A stretch of 64,000 nt of DNA from Aquatica leii (Eukaryota; Arthropoda; Insecta; Coleoptera; Lampyridae): NCBI GenBank assembly GCA_035610365.1, contig CM069433.1:56720487-56784486 (forward strand), written 5' to 3'. Numbering within the stretch: position 1 is the stretch's first letter; each line of letters starts with the position of its first letter. This document shows, in pieces, positions 1 through 12,519 of this stretch. Under the pieces are notes generated by a model. That model was given only the letters and a program-made list of their open reading frames with translations, did not search any database and was not told the origin of the DNA. The position numbers and the translations under genes are program-made.

Positions 1-160
1 ACATTTACGTTAGAAAAGTCTCTAGTATGCTACAGCAACCTACTGTAAAATTTGTTTAAAAATAAAGAAAATTGCGATTAAAAAAAGTTTTCAAGAAAAA
101 GAATGTATTGTAATATAGAATCTTAAGCTTTCGCGGTTACTTTGGTTACGATTATAATTG

Positions 161-198
161 ACCTTTTGCAAGACAATGCAGCTTTCATCTTCTGAGTG
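161..198 (-). ncRNA. possible degenerate hammerhead ribozyme of the Penelope element
   Basis: Lies just downstream of the minus-strand GIY-YIG region, where the other Penelope copies in this window carry a hammerhead. On the minus strand a CTCAGAAGATG string resembles a damaged CTGAAGA core. It is followed by an AAAG...CTT potential stem II and an A-rich string where GAAAC should be. Neither core half is intact, so it cannot be catalytic. The call rests mainly on position. Confidence 0.22.
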
Positions 199-289
199 GT
201 AAATGTCAGTACAGGAATAAGTGTAAGTAGCAGTATTTATATCATTAACGATCAAGTAATTAATGGACGTTCACTTTCCGTTACCGCTT

Positions 290-1610
290 GACTGACGTCG
301 TTTTTACTCGGAGTAAGAGTTTGTGTCCTCTTCAAGAAGGTTGATCTTCGTCTAATATCGGTAGCTAAGTTTTTTTAAGTTATAAGCCGTCTTTCCGCTT
401 CATATTATATGGATGATTTTCCACAGCTTCGCATATTATTCTGGAAAAGTAGAAAGGAGTTCTAGCCAACATTTTAGTTTGGCCAAAGTATAGCGTGTGT
501 CTTTAGTTCCACACGTGTTCTGCTACTGCTAATTTTTTAACTTTGAGGTGTTTGCAGTCAGCCATACCTTTTTTTACTCTAACTTTAATAGAGCTCCTCG
601 TCTGTCCTATATAACACAGAAATAAGGAATTTTGTAAACTCCGGAATTTAAAGCCTCGTGTTTGTCTTTAGCACATCTAAACCAATTGTTCAGGGTATCC
701 TTAGTTGTAAAGACAGTTTTGATATTATGTTTCTTTAGCACTCTGCTTATTTTGACTGTCGAATCCATATAGTATAGTAAATAAGCGGCGCTAGTAAGAG
801 GTAGTAATTATTTTTTTTACTTTTAGATTTATTGCTTTTTTCCATGCTTTTTAGATTTTTTTGAACCCATATCTATTGTATTTCTAGAGATTCCAACAGT
901 GTCTCCTTTTCCTTTTGCATATTTTTGTTATCTGACACATGTACAGCATTTTTAACTAAAGTATGCAAAACAGTGGTCTTCTGTACTGAATAGGTGTGAG
1001 ATTTAGCGTTTAAGTATCTGTTAGTATGCGTTTTCTTTATATAAACGGAATGCCCCAATTTTTTGTTATTTTTCTTTGTTACCCCTACATTCAGGAAGGC
1101 TAGACTACTGTTATGCTCAAACTCTACAGTGAATTTAATGCTACTATGTGCAAAATTTAGCTGTTAAAAGAACAGATTTAGTTTATCTTTGCCATGAGGC
1201 CATACAACAAATATATCGTCAACATATCTGAATCAAGTTTTTAGTTTTAAACAACATTTCGTCGACCGAGACTTTAGTAAAAAGAAATATCACGTCAAAA
1301 CTGACTAGAATATTTTATTTTGTTATACGCAAGTTTTGAATTTTCTTTAAAAAACCTGTAGAATCTTTAATGTGAGTTTCTGTATTTGCTGTCAACGCCA
1401 TAAGTTTTCAAGCTAGATAGCATAAAGAATTTAACACGTTTGTCTATAGACGTTTGTTGCAATCTTCTGAGAGTAAGTTCGTCATATTGTCGTTGTAATC
1501 TTGTATGTTTATAACGACTTTAGCGTTTCTTTTATCTGTTCTCAGTACTAAAATGCCCTTGTTCTCAGGTAACCGCTTAGCTGTTTCTCTAAATTTTTTG
1601 AGAATATGTT
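290..1610 (-). pseudogene. Penelope-like element: reverse transcriptase plus GIY-YIG endonuclease, decayed
   Basis: Reading right to left on the minus strand, the translated fragments follow the order of a Penelope-like element (PLE) protein. A segment near 1440-1605 reads LRTDKRNAKVVINIQDYN. The reverse-transcriptase catalytic block RYVDDIFVVWPHGKDKLN follows, with YVDD at 1215-1226. Next comes the post-catalytic block LGHSVYIKKTHTNRYLNAKSH-like (873-1058, the longest open stretch), then a linker and a GIY-YIG-like region ending in a KRKDGYKL-like tail near 380-420. Several frameshifts and stops separate the fragments, and the N-terminal half of the RT is missing or unrecognisable. PLEs are retroelements combining a telomerase-related RT with a GIY-YIG endonuclease. 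Of the PLE fragments here this is the only one retaining the RT active site. Identification is secure; exact ends are not. Confidence 0.85.
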
Positions 1611-1736
1611 ACCATGTAATTATAAGAAAGTTGCCACGTTTGCAAACTTAACCTAAAATATTTCATTTTCAAAGCAAACCCTTTTTCTAAATGATTTCGT
1701 TTTCAAGTTTGATAATTGTTGTGCATGGAATAAGCG

Positions 1737-1875
1737 TACAAGTCCTTTAAATTATGCTTTCATAATTCAATATCCTGTGCGGTAATAGCTTTGAACTGTA
1801 CAGAAATGAAATTGGTCAAACACAATACACAATGTTACCTAATCGCAAATAAATATAACGTATTATTTTTAAGTC
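1737..1875 (+). repeat. dispersed repeat, copy 1 (partner at 52930-53068)
   Basis: About 140 bp shared in the same orientation with 52930-53068. Both contain a near-identical GGTAATAGCTTTGA string, a TTAAATTATGCTTT string and a CTAATYGCAAATAAA string. Both copies lie just upstream of minus-strand retroelement coding remnants (Penelope here, Ty3 there), so they may be fragments of one unidentified element. No coding potential is seen. Confidence 0.7.
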
Positions 1876-4860
1876 GTATAAAAATAATGTTTTACTAAGG
1901 TAGTAATATTTTCTGATAATTTTATAACACTTTAAAATAAAGTTTACACAACTATCTACCAGGGGAAAAAGACTTTATATAATGCTATTTAAAGATTTTA
2001 AATCGTTAATTAAGTTTGCGCCTCACTAAATGTGAATATGAATGAAAATATATTTTATAAATAATCAATGTGTTTAAATAATTTTAGCAAGAAAAAGCAA
2101 TCTATTTATTCTTTTGTTTTAAATAACAATTACGCCAAAATTAATTATTTTCAATCAGTGACAATTTATTGTGACAACCATAAAACAAAGTAACTTGATT
2201 CCAGTTTAAAATTAATATCTTAAAATTTAAATTTGATTTAGTAACAGTTTGATTACAAAAGTTTTAATAATTATTGATAACAGTCGAAAAATATTACTAA
2301 GCCTACGGTTGAGAAAATTATTACAACATACTCGACTTATATCGCGATCCACTTATGTTATAATAATATACGTCCAACCTTGATATATAATATATTATTC
2401 TTATATAGTAAAGCATCAAGTTAATGGTTTTTGCAGAAAAAACTTTAATGAAGCAAGCAAATTAAAGGGTCCTATGCAGAAAACAATGCAAAATAAAAAT
2501 AGAGAGAAAACTAAGAATTGAAGAACTTTTGAATAACTATATAAATAAAAACATAAATTATGTCTACATCAAAAAGCAGATAGCGGTATTATTGTTAGCA
2601 ACAATTAAAAGACGTTAACGTTAAGAAATCTACCAGTAGACAGATACACAATAATGATACAAAAGATAGTAGTAGATCTTATTTTGATAATGTATCTTTT
2701 ATAATATTTTAAAGACCATTATTAAGCCAGTCAACAGTAAAAACGTATATTATATAAAAACTTTAAAATTCATAAAACGTACTAATAGTTGCAATAAATT
2801 AAAGTCAATTATACAAGAATATGCTAAGTATCTTGTTTATTAAATATTTTACTGTAAAAAACTGTTTTATACGAATAAACGACAACAAACAAAATTAACA
2901 TAAATTATACGTATGAGCCCATTGCTTTGGACGTTTAATTTTTTTAGCTCGTTGTAATAAAACTTAGGAACTTCGGCTTTTATCAGGTAATGAAAGTTTT
3001 AATACTTTTTTGTAATAAAGTATTTTAAACTTGCTCCTACTCTTTGTAACGGCTGATATTAAATTCAATGGCCTTTTAAATAATTACTACATACTAAATT
3101 AAAACCATAAAATATGAAGGTCGATATCCATTAAAATATGCTACAATGTAGTTTTATTACAGAGTTAAATTCAAGATGAAACAGCTACATCATAAATATG
3201 GAACTTGAAAGGCTACTCATTATACAGCTAATAAAGATAAACTAAAATTGATTAACCCACATGTGTTTAGGCTTATACAATGATGACTGGTGGTATAATT
3301 AAATATGGTAGTAGTTGCGTGCAGTCGTTCTATGAGATCTATGTTGGCTTTGATGTTTTAATTTACAACCATAACGGTGTTACTGCAGTATGTGCGTGTT
3401 TATATAATGCATGTATAGAATAAGACGCAACGTTTTTAATTGTCGTTTAGTTTTTCAGGGTGATAACAAAATTAACATAAGTTATAAACATATTAGTATT
3501 AAAATACTATACAGTTTGTCAATAAAGTTAGGAATAAAATTCATACTTTGTTTATTATCGCTGTGTGGAAGAAAACGAACACGTCGATTTTATTTTTTTC
3601 CTCTGTATTTTATAAATGTTAATTTTAGTTTTTTATTTTATTACTATTAGGCTTATGACGTCGACAACTTTTTTAAAAATATGATCCTTTTATTTTTTGA
3701 ACAAAAATAAAAGTACATTTTTTTCTGAATTCAGTAATACCAAATAAGTAGTTTTTCAGATATAAAGAAGCAAAGATATTGAATTGACAGAAATAATTAA
3801 ACTTGAAAATTGAAAAAACGTCAAGTAATAATTTATTCTAGGAACAATTGAAATTTTATCCCATTTACTTCATGGCCATGATAAGGTTGGAGATAAAATT
3901 ATTCTAAAACATTATTTTTTATTTCTTGATCTTGTCTGATATCCACAATTTTAAATACCTCAAAAAAAAGGTAAATCAGTAGATCTAGCGGGTCATTACC
4001 TAAGACTACGTCTTCCTATCCATTTATTTAAAAAAAAGTCAAGTATTTTTTAATAATACTGTGGCGGTGCACCATCTTGTTGATATCACAATTTTTCATT
4101 ATTTAGAAGTAATATTGCTAGAGCCGGTATTAGTTTAAATCAATAGAACTTTCGATACATCTCAACATTTAATGGGCCAAAAAAAAATAAGAACACAAAA
4201 CATGACGCCTCGTAAATCCTGCTCAAACATTTAATTTTAGTAAACTCTGTGTATGACTTTTATGCATTTAGTGGAGATTTTAGTATCTTTTTACATTACC
4301 ATATACTTTGTATCAATTTTGCTAACACTAGATTGTGAACTAACATTTTCACCATATCCAATTATCATTAACATTTCAATCTGTTATCTTTCTGAGAGAG
4401 ACGTCATTGTAGATATTCAAATTGTTAATTACAAAACGTTCACTAAGTGCAAGTGTGTCGACAATACCAATTTTTGAATGAAAAGTGATATTAGATATCA
4501 CTTTTACAAGTATAAAAACAATCAGCCGACATCTGTTACAATGTACAAAATTTCACCCCGTATGTTTACATTAATTGTCAATTGCCATTTTTAACACGAT
4601 TGTTTCATAAAAAGTATTAATTTTAAATATAAGATATGAAGTATTTTTAAATTTTTATTTCTGGCCAAAAATTAAGGTTTGTTTAAAAAAAAGTCTGTAT
4701 TGTAATTGCAAAAATCGTGTAAAATATGTAATTCACAAAAAATACGTGTTCTCAATAGCAACAATATGACGACATACAACGATTTGTCACAATAATTCCA
4801 TAGTTGTATATTATCGATCAATTTTGTCATGAACATGACATCACAGATAAGTTTTTAGCA
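1876..4860. other. AT-rich stretch, no gene recognised
   Basis: Very AT-rich DNA with poly-A and poly-T runs and short palindromic AT tracts. Two short open stretches (3411-3650 and 4253-4477, plus strand) have low-complexity, K/N/I/F/Y-rich translations without any recognisable motif. I treat them as chance. Confidence 0.6.
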
Positions 4861-4862
4861 CA

Positions 4863-4995
4863 CAGACATCTCAAAACATCTTAGAGACAACAATTTAAGA
4901 TATTCAAGACGTTTTTTAGAAATCTTATTGCTTGTTTAAATATCTTGCAGACATCTTCAAGATGTTAAATGTTAATAAACTGTACATCTTTAAAG
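4863..4995. repeat. cluster of ACATCTT/AAGATGT motifs
   Basis: Within about 130 bp the heptamer ACATCTT or its complement AAGATGT, or a one-base variant, recurs several times in both orientations. It looks like the remains of a short degenerate satellite or foldback repeat. No function can be assigned. Confidence 0.35.
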
Positions 4996-5734
4996 CGTCG
5001 CTGCACTAAATTTACGTATCAATCGTTAGGATACCTATTCAGAACGCGTTTAGAAGAAGAATTATTTTAGATAAATATGTATATAGAATAAAATTATAAA
5101 GTTATAATAGTTATTTATGTATCTAGAGCGTAAAGAGACTTTTATGGCATAAAGCGTAATTTTTAGTCCAAGGCGGCAACTAAAGGCTAAGAATACGTCG
5201 AAGGCGATAAAAGCAAGTTACGCCAGTGGTCGATACATAGCTGTATACAGGAATAAAAATTTTTTAAGTCAATTATTCTCTAATAAAATGGCACAAATTT
5301 AATGTTGCATGTTGCTCTGATTATATTTGAGTTTTGATACGTAGCTATGGTAGCAAGTAAATAGTGGTAGCAATATTGTCTAAAGTTTTGTGTACGGTTA
5401 TTGTGCGGTTTTTAAAAGGTAGAAAATGAACGAAGTTGATGACGCTGAAAATCAAAAAACAGTAGCGTAGTTTCCCAAAAAATCTAACAAAGTGTATAGA
5501 AAAACATATAATTAATATGGTAAATGGTGCGACATGGAAAATGCATCAAGCAAGTTGTCGGAAAAAAAATGTTTTTGGTAAAATCACCTTACATTCCATT
5601 TTGATTTTAATAACTGCTCTAATGACATAATGCAGTGATTCATGCAAACATTCACAAAGGTTTTTTGCGACCATATGATGTCAATGAATGACACAATGTA
5701 CCGATAATACATTCGGTATGCCAGAAAACTACGC

Positions 5735-5880
5735 TTACGCTATCTGCGTAGCAATACAAAAATTATACCTTTTGTCCAAGACTAAAAAAAATTGTTCTAT
5801 GTACTTCACATCACGCATAATACAAAATTAATTTGTTAATTAGATACACGACTCTTTTATAGTTTATATTATAGTCAAGT
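5735..5880 (-). repeat. dispersed repeat, copy 1 (partner at 25590-25735, opposite strand)
   Basis: On the minus strand this segment matches the plus strand of 25590-25735 over about 145 bp. Shared strings include ACTATAAAAGAGTCGTG, ATTATGCGTRATGT and TTGTATTGYTACGCAGATAG. The TATAAAAG box followed by transcribed-looking sequence suggests an LTR or non-autonomous element promoter region, but no ends can be fixed. It is not related to any coding element recognised here. Confidence 0.65.
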
Positions 5881-6029
5881 AGGTGCAGGTATCGGCTCTA
5901 TTGCATTCATGTATAAACCTGTCTAATTTTATATTTTACTTAGGACGCAAAAATTGCGAATAATTTATTCATTGTTATTTATTTTAACTTCCATATTATC
6001 AAAAATGTGTCAATTTTTTTAAATTTTGT

Positions 6030-6165
6030 ATTAAAGCTTGCGCGGACCTCCTGGCGTTGTTCACGGGCCTTCAAATCAATTTTAATTTTCCACGGACTTA
6101 TTAAATGATCCCTGGCATTCTTGGAAGTTCGTAGAGACCATTTTGGGAACCAATGCTCTAGAAAT
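6030..6165 (-). mobile_element. terminal part of a non-autonomous hAT-like element
   Basis: On the minus strand the sequence begins CATTGGTTCCCAAAATGG and continues with GTCCGTGG and GGAGGTCCGCG. This resembles the CAGTGGTTCCCAAA-type terminal inverted repeat and sub-terminal sequence of many animal hAT elements. A related end occurs at 27160-27188. The opposite terminus and an 8-bp target duplication were not found, so this is a fragment. A 65-codon open stretch over it (5979-6176) is not considered a gene. Confidence 0.45.
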
Positions 6166-6169
6166 GTAT

Positions 6170-9100
6170 TTGACAATAAGTTTTTTATCTGAATGATTGT
6201 TATTTTTTTCTTTTATCTTTATTACTAACTAATTATAAAGTATATTCAGACTTTCAATATACAGTGTTTTTATTGAAGTTTGAGAAAATAGCAAATTAAA
6301 TACCAGTGTAAAATAGTTACTTTCCCAGGTAATGTTAATCCAATTAAATAATTAATGCCAACTCAATATATGTATCTGATTACCAAAAGTTACAAATGAA
6401 GGCCTTTACTATTTTCACTAGTTGTTATTGTTAATTATAATGTAAACACTAATAAATAAAACTAAAAAGTGCTGCCAAATAGATACCCGTGTGTATTTAG
6501 TATTGTTGATGAAACTAACCGTTACAAAATAATGTCTTTAAAACGTCTTAAGTCTGACGTCTTTAAATAGATATTGTTGAAATGTTTTTTTAGTGCTACA
6601 GACGTTCAAACATAAAACAGGCATAAAACGTTTTAAAAATGTTGTGTGCTGTCTGGGTTTTGATTCAGTTCTTTGAAAACTTTTGGTTTGCATATAGATT
6701 TATTTTGCTACAAGTTTCTAGTAATTTACAAACCCTGCACGATCAACTCACTGTAGAATTGAAACAATACCTATCGGAGAGAAGGGAGGTTCAAGTGATA
6801 AGTTTATTTTTATGTGCGCCAGATCTTTTTTTGCAGATATAGCTCCTGCTAGATCAGCACAAGAAGCCCGAAGCTTGTATACAATTTTTAAGGTTTGTAA
6901 AGCTGAAGGAAACGAAGAAAAAAACCAAATCATTAACAACAATAATTGTACTTTAATTATTTTAGAAGGTTAACGTAGAGATTAAAATTACAATAAGAAA
7001 CAATTAGAGATAATTTGATAGCATCACAGTAGGTAAATTTAGTTTGAGTGCAAGTATACGTAGATACTAAAACACCAGAAGTATCGGCAACTCACAATAC
7101 ACTTAAATCATAAGTGTAACAGCCAGGACATACAAAAACCTTTGTCAGTAAATTACATTATCAATAATAATTTACAGTTGACGTAATCAGCATGCGATAG
7201 CAATTTAACTTAAACTAATTGACTAATAGTAATAAGAAGCTAATAATTTTAAACATTTCGACACAATTAGTAAATGAATGAATGAATCATTCATGAGAAT
7301 AGTTAAAATTAAAAATTGACTTACCAAGATTCAGGTGTACTTTCAGAAAACGTTTTTCTACTGGCTTCCTGTATTCAAAGCTACCTGAAAATAATCCTGT
7401 CTACCTGGTGATTCACAAACTCTACAACAAGTAAACAGTAACATTTATAAAAAGTAAGAGAACCGAAACGTATTGTATGCTGTTACATATGCACTTTCAT
7501 CCAAGGTGGTATTAGTTAAACGTCAATTTCATCCGAATAGAAATATCAATCGTATCTGCCCTTGTATCGCAGTGTTTGTAGATCCAATGCTTTCTTTTAG
7601 ATCTTTTCCAACGTAGATGTTAAACTTGTACCGACAAAGAAACACACATTTTGGAGGTAACACATGGCACTGAGGAAACGACATAAAAATTACGTTTAAT
7701 CCAGAAAAAGAATAGAAGACACTTACTCTACGTTGAATAAATCAATTAATTATAGATATTTTTATTATACATCGTGTCACGTGGATGTTTTAAGAAATCA
7801 ATTTTAATTCACGCAGGTATATGTTATGTAGCGAACGACGTGAAAAGTAAAATGACGACTTTTTGTTTACTCGGCCGGAAGGGAACAACGATGCTCGATA
7901 GATGGCGCCGAGAAATGGAAGAGTAACTTTAATTCAAACAATATACAAGGTAGACTATTTTAAAATTTATGCACGTAACAATTTGGTTAACTTAAGCTCA
8001 CCTAAACTTTCTTCATTAAATATTTTCAAAACATAATTAATTTCTTTAGCTTGCTTATTAAATTTATTGGTATAATATTTGGATTTCTATTAAAACATAG
8101 AATTAAGCTATTAAAATAATCACTATCTTTATCCTTATTGTTACTACGATCTTCTTCTTTTTCTTCATCGACATTATTCGGCGCTGAGTTAATATTCATC
8201 ATAGACGGGCACAAAAAAAAATCTATCTTTAAATTCAGCACAATCGGTTTTGTTTACAGGTGTACTGACAACCAGAGGAGATACACTTAGAACTACCTAA
8301 AGTTTCCAAATTTTGGTATCCTTTTATTGGCACTTTCTTCTAAATAATCTTCCGTGTCATTTTCATTTTCAGGATGCGACTATAAAAATTCCAGAACTAG
8401 GATTGTTTAAGTCATACCTTTTTGACATGTTGTTTAAAAGTAAGGAAAAATTATAAAAATTATATTTAATTTAGGTAATTTTCCAGTTTTCGAATCTAAA
8501 AAACCCATTTTGATGCACTTGAATGGTTAAAAATTAATTTTACAGTATAACACTATGCAGTACCAAGCAACCAATCATTCTTACATTTACTGAAAATTTC
8601 GCTATATGGTAGCAGTATTTCAAAGTGGGAAACATAAATACCTCTACCTGTGGAGAAATAAATATTTAGTTGGAAATTTACTTAACACCGCTCATGCTTA
8701 TTTTAAATTCTAAAAAAAATGGTTTAATGTTGATACTGGACAATAAACTCATTGCAGCACACACAAATGTCGTGGTCAAGATTACCAATAAAACAAACTA
8801 TTTTGTATAAATACGCTGTGTTTTCTACAAATTATGACTAAAGTTAATTATTGAGCTAAACTGAGAAATGTACTTTTTACTAAATTAAATGAGAATCAAT
8901 TTAAAACTTCTTTAATAACTTTAGACTAGAGTTAAGTCACATAAAATGCTAACAACAAATAAGCTTTAAAAAATACATTAAACATTGTGTGAAGTGCTTT
9001 TAAAAATCGCCCATTGATGTTAAAATTATTATATAATCTTTTTTATAATGCATTTTATCTAGAAAATGATTGTTTTAATATTTACGACGTAAATCATACT

Positions 9101-10660
9101 TAACGTAACAAATGTAACGTTAGAGACAACACCAAAACACAAAAAATGCGACGAAACGGAAAAAGTAAACAAAAATAAGAACTAAAAAATAAATTGTGTA
9201 AAGGTCAAATTCTTGATGAAAACTCCAATTATGCGTTTCCTAATTTGGTGTAAACGAGAGGTTGGGTTTTTACACGTCATGTTTATATCAACGTCGGCCG
9301 CATGTACGAGACATGAGTGTAGATACCCTGATTATTGGTTAGAGTTAATAAATGAAGCATGTTGAGAACTTGAACAATGGCTACAACTTTTATAAACTGC
9401 AATCTATCAATCAATACACTGGCACATAATTATAACAAAAGGTTATTGTAGAATGCAGGAGTTATTAAAGGTTTTTGCAATTTCTTGGCAATTAAGCTTC
9501 TGGTTATACTTTTACTTGTTATTTTTTAGTTTTTCTAAAGAATTTACTTTAGTTAATTATAGCGCACATTTTAAAAAAATGTCTTATAAAATGTATACCT
9601 TATTATACAATAAAACAGCTGTGAATTTTAATTATGCACACCCACAATCGTGATTTTACCTAAAAATAAAAAGCATGATGTGAGTTAGATATTAAAACAA
9701 CGTTATTACACAGCTATGCAAATGGAATGTTTCCAAAATAAATGATTTACTTTTAATCAGCAATCTGTTAATAAATTACACTAATTGTACTAATCAAGTT
9801 GTTTGAAATACTATTATTAATCGTTTTTTCATAATACATTCAAGTGTTAATAAAATATAAGACGACTGTAAAGAAATTCCTTGCTTAAATATTTGTTATC
9901 TGCCAAATAATCACGTTGACACTAAATATGCAGCTAAAATAAATATAAACGCCATAAAGTAAATATTACTTAATTCTACTCGTACTGCAACCATGTACTT
10001 GTAACAAAGAACAACCATATAATTGTTTGTAATTTAAATGAAAATTATGAGAATTTAATAATACGATAGCGTGATATTAATCTGAGAATTAGTGCTACCA
10101 ATTTCTGTTTTATTGTTTTACGGGTATTTCTCATCAAGTCAGGATTACACAAAATACACATAAACTTAAAATTTATCTTTTGCAAAAAAGGTGTATTTTT
10201 TTGTTTTTCTGTTAAACAAGTAGTTCATTTCCTATAACGTATAATGTTTTGAATTGTTGTGTTTGAGGACAAGATAGCAACACTGTCATTAGCAATGATC
10301 ATGACAATGTTAAGTTATAAGAATATTATAATAAGAAAATCTATATCTATCATGGGTATATTAACAACCCATTATCTCCCATTGTCCTCATGTGGGGACA
10401 ACTAATAAAGCAGTAGTGTGGCGACATCCCTTACATAGTAGGTGAAATTGACCACTGTGATCCGTCATTTTATAGTATTTTTTCTTCCGTTTGCGACACA
10501 GAAGTCTGTACAGTTTTGCATAACAACAAAGGGTTGCAAAATGTAAACAAAGGTCACACAAGTACTTACTACAGCTGTACGGTTTACTGATATAAACATC
10601 TCACAATATTATAATTCAATTTATGACATAACAGTGTTTGTTATACTGAAACTTGTTGTA
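6170..10660. other. AT-rich stretch without a recognised gene
   Basis: No confident coding or RNA feature. Two weak open stretches deserve mention. At 6639-6842 (plus) the following frame continues with an alanine-rich segment near 6830-6910. At 8026-8241 (minus) there is an acidic run (NNVDEEKEEDRSNNKDKD) followed by DYFNSLILCF, faintly like a BESS-type C-terminus. The acidic frame is open on both sides for a short way, but I cannot place it in a family. The rest is poly-A/T-rich. Confidence 0.5.
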
Positions 10661-10669
10661 TTTATAGAA

Positions 10670-11720
10670 GAAATTATCGTTATTTACAATCAGCTTTGGA
10701 ACACGTTGCCACCACAAAGGCTCAACATAAAGCTGATATTGTTATTACACATCTGATGCAGATCCATACACAGATAAAGAAGACTATAGAGCTATGGAAC
10801 CCAGAACATCAAAAAGTACATGCATTTGGCTAATAACAAAAATATGGATTGCACAGATAAAATTGCGACCGTTAATGACAGCACTCTATCAAAACTTCTA
10901 ACAGCGAGACATATTTCATCAAAACATGTTTATTGACGAAGCAATGGTAAAGTTTTATGGCCTACACTCTCGTAAAGAGTACATAAAAGACAAGCCAGTG
11001 CGTTCTGTCTGCAAAAACTAGATGATATGCAGCTGCATAGGAGACTGTTATAGTTTTGACACATACACTTGAAGGCACAACTTTCTGACCACATAATTTT
11101 TTTTACAATTTCAATAGTCATGATTTACTAAAAACGTTAAAAGATCAAGGCTTTTGTGCCACTGGAACAATCTGACTAAAAATGTCCAATGACAAATGTA
11201 AAATTATTCAAAAAGAAGAAGAGAGGCTACTTTGAACACTTTTATGACAGTAACGTTTCCCTTTTTTTATCAAATGGCAAAACAATAATATTGTTTGAAT
11301 GGCACATTGGATGCGATTAGTAAAGTCAAACGCTGATCATTGGTAGCCAAAGAGAAAGTCCATGTGCCGCAACCAAAAATTTTGAATAATTTTAACAAAG
11401 CCATAGGCAGGGTTGATTTGCGCGACTAGTCAGTAAGAAACTACCAGATTCTATTAGAGATAAAAATAGTATTTGGTGCTTTTTACTAATATGAAACATG
11501 GTGGTGGTGAATGCTTGGAGAGTTCAGTTAATATCTGATAATTCAATGTCATTGCTTGAGAGAATAATAGGACGTGAAAGAACGGTTTGCCTCTTGGTAG
11601 TGCACTTATAATTGTTACGATCAAATTAATGTTCTCTTCTTATGGGAGGAAAATAGAAGCAACAAATGCAGTTATTCCGACGTTTTGTGTTTGAGATGAA
11701 CACTTTATCAAGCTCGCTCC
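10670..11720 (+). pseudogene. piggyBac-like transposase remnant
   Basis: Translated fragments in three shifting frames follow a piggyBac transposase from the central DDE domain towards the C-terminus. In order they are: EAMVKFYGRHS-like followed by KEYIKDKPVR (about 10940-11005), YSFDTYT (11050), HDLLKTLKDQGFCATGTI (11120-11170), an AAKEKVHVPQPKILNNFNKA stretch (11345-11405), and a VVVNAWR-like block (11500-11520). Many stops and frameshifts make it dead. The frames line up with the family order without large gaps, so decay is by point changes and small indels. No TTAA-flanked termini were identified. It is a different copy from the one at 20.1-24.4 kb. Confidence 0.8.
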
Positions 11721-12279
11721 ACTGAGTCAGAAAATTAAATAACAAATTAAACATTTATTAAGACACGCGTGATAACATGTAACGCGTAATTACTATTCAA
11801 TTGGTTTGGGGAAAATATAGCATCCAATAACGTAGTCTCTTACGATTTTAGGTTATACATTTATTGAAAAACCTCGTTGATGCGAACGAATAAATCTTGC
11901 GTTGAGATTTTCATCACACCACAGGTGATTATTGGAAGAATTAATTACACCGTCGCGTGCTTTGCTTTGTCTGTAAACAAAAAAAACTTTTGAAAGCGTC
12001 TCTGAAGATTGCAACGTTCAAGAAACCAACAAAAAAACAACATTCTTGGCAGGAAGTCTTTAGGTCTTAAAGCTTACACTAGAAAATAGATAGAGACCTT
12101 GTTTCTTCACAACTTACCAAATTGTCACGTAATTTACATCTAATCTATTAAGAACTTTTTTTTTCAAATGCAGGGATTCAACGAAATCTATTGGAGTTCT
12201 TACCAACTGTTCGGTGAGAACTTTCAGTCTTTGACAAACGTCTACATATTTTTTTAAAAACGTGGTTGCTGACGATTTA

Positions 12280-12510
12280 GATATTTTCTTCAATAAATTC
12301 TACGAGCTTCTAATGCATTACACCTTGCCTCTTCAGAAATCAAAAGCATGTCAAGAATTTCAGCATTTTGATAATTATGCATTTTTATACACAAATTATG
12401 AAAAATAAGAACACAAGTGATAAACGTGGCAGAAACTTTAGAAAAGTGAAACAGTAAATTATTTTGCTTTTTAAAACTAAAGATATTTCTAAAGAACAAG
12501 ATCAAAAAGT
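12280..12510 (-). pseudogene. possible PIF/Harbinger (HARBI1-like) transposase C-terminal fragment
   Basis: A 71-codon minus-strand reading frame contains TFITCVLIFHNLCIKM, which resembles the conserved 'ACVVLHNMCI' block near the C-terminus of Harbinger transposases. No upstream DDE_4 blocks could be recognised to the right, so only a fragment is claimed. The match is one short motif and could be coincidental. Confidence 0.4.
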
Positions 12511-12519
12511 ATTTAAATT

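Noticed and set aside
3411-3650. Small membrane protein gene
   Set aside because: Low-complexity, AT-driven translation with no homologous pattern, promoter or conserved start context.
8026-8241. BESS-domain gene
   Set aside because: Only an acidic stretch and one weak hydrophobic motif; no MADF domain or supporting flanks.
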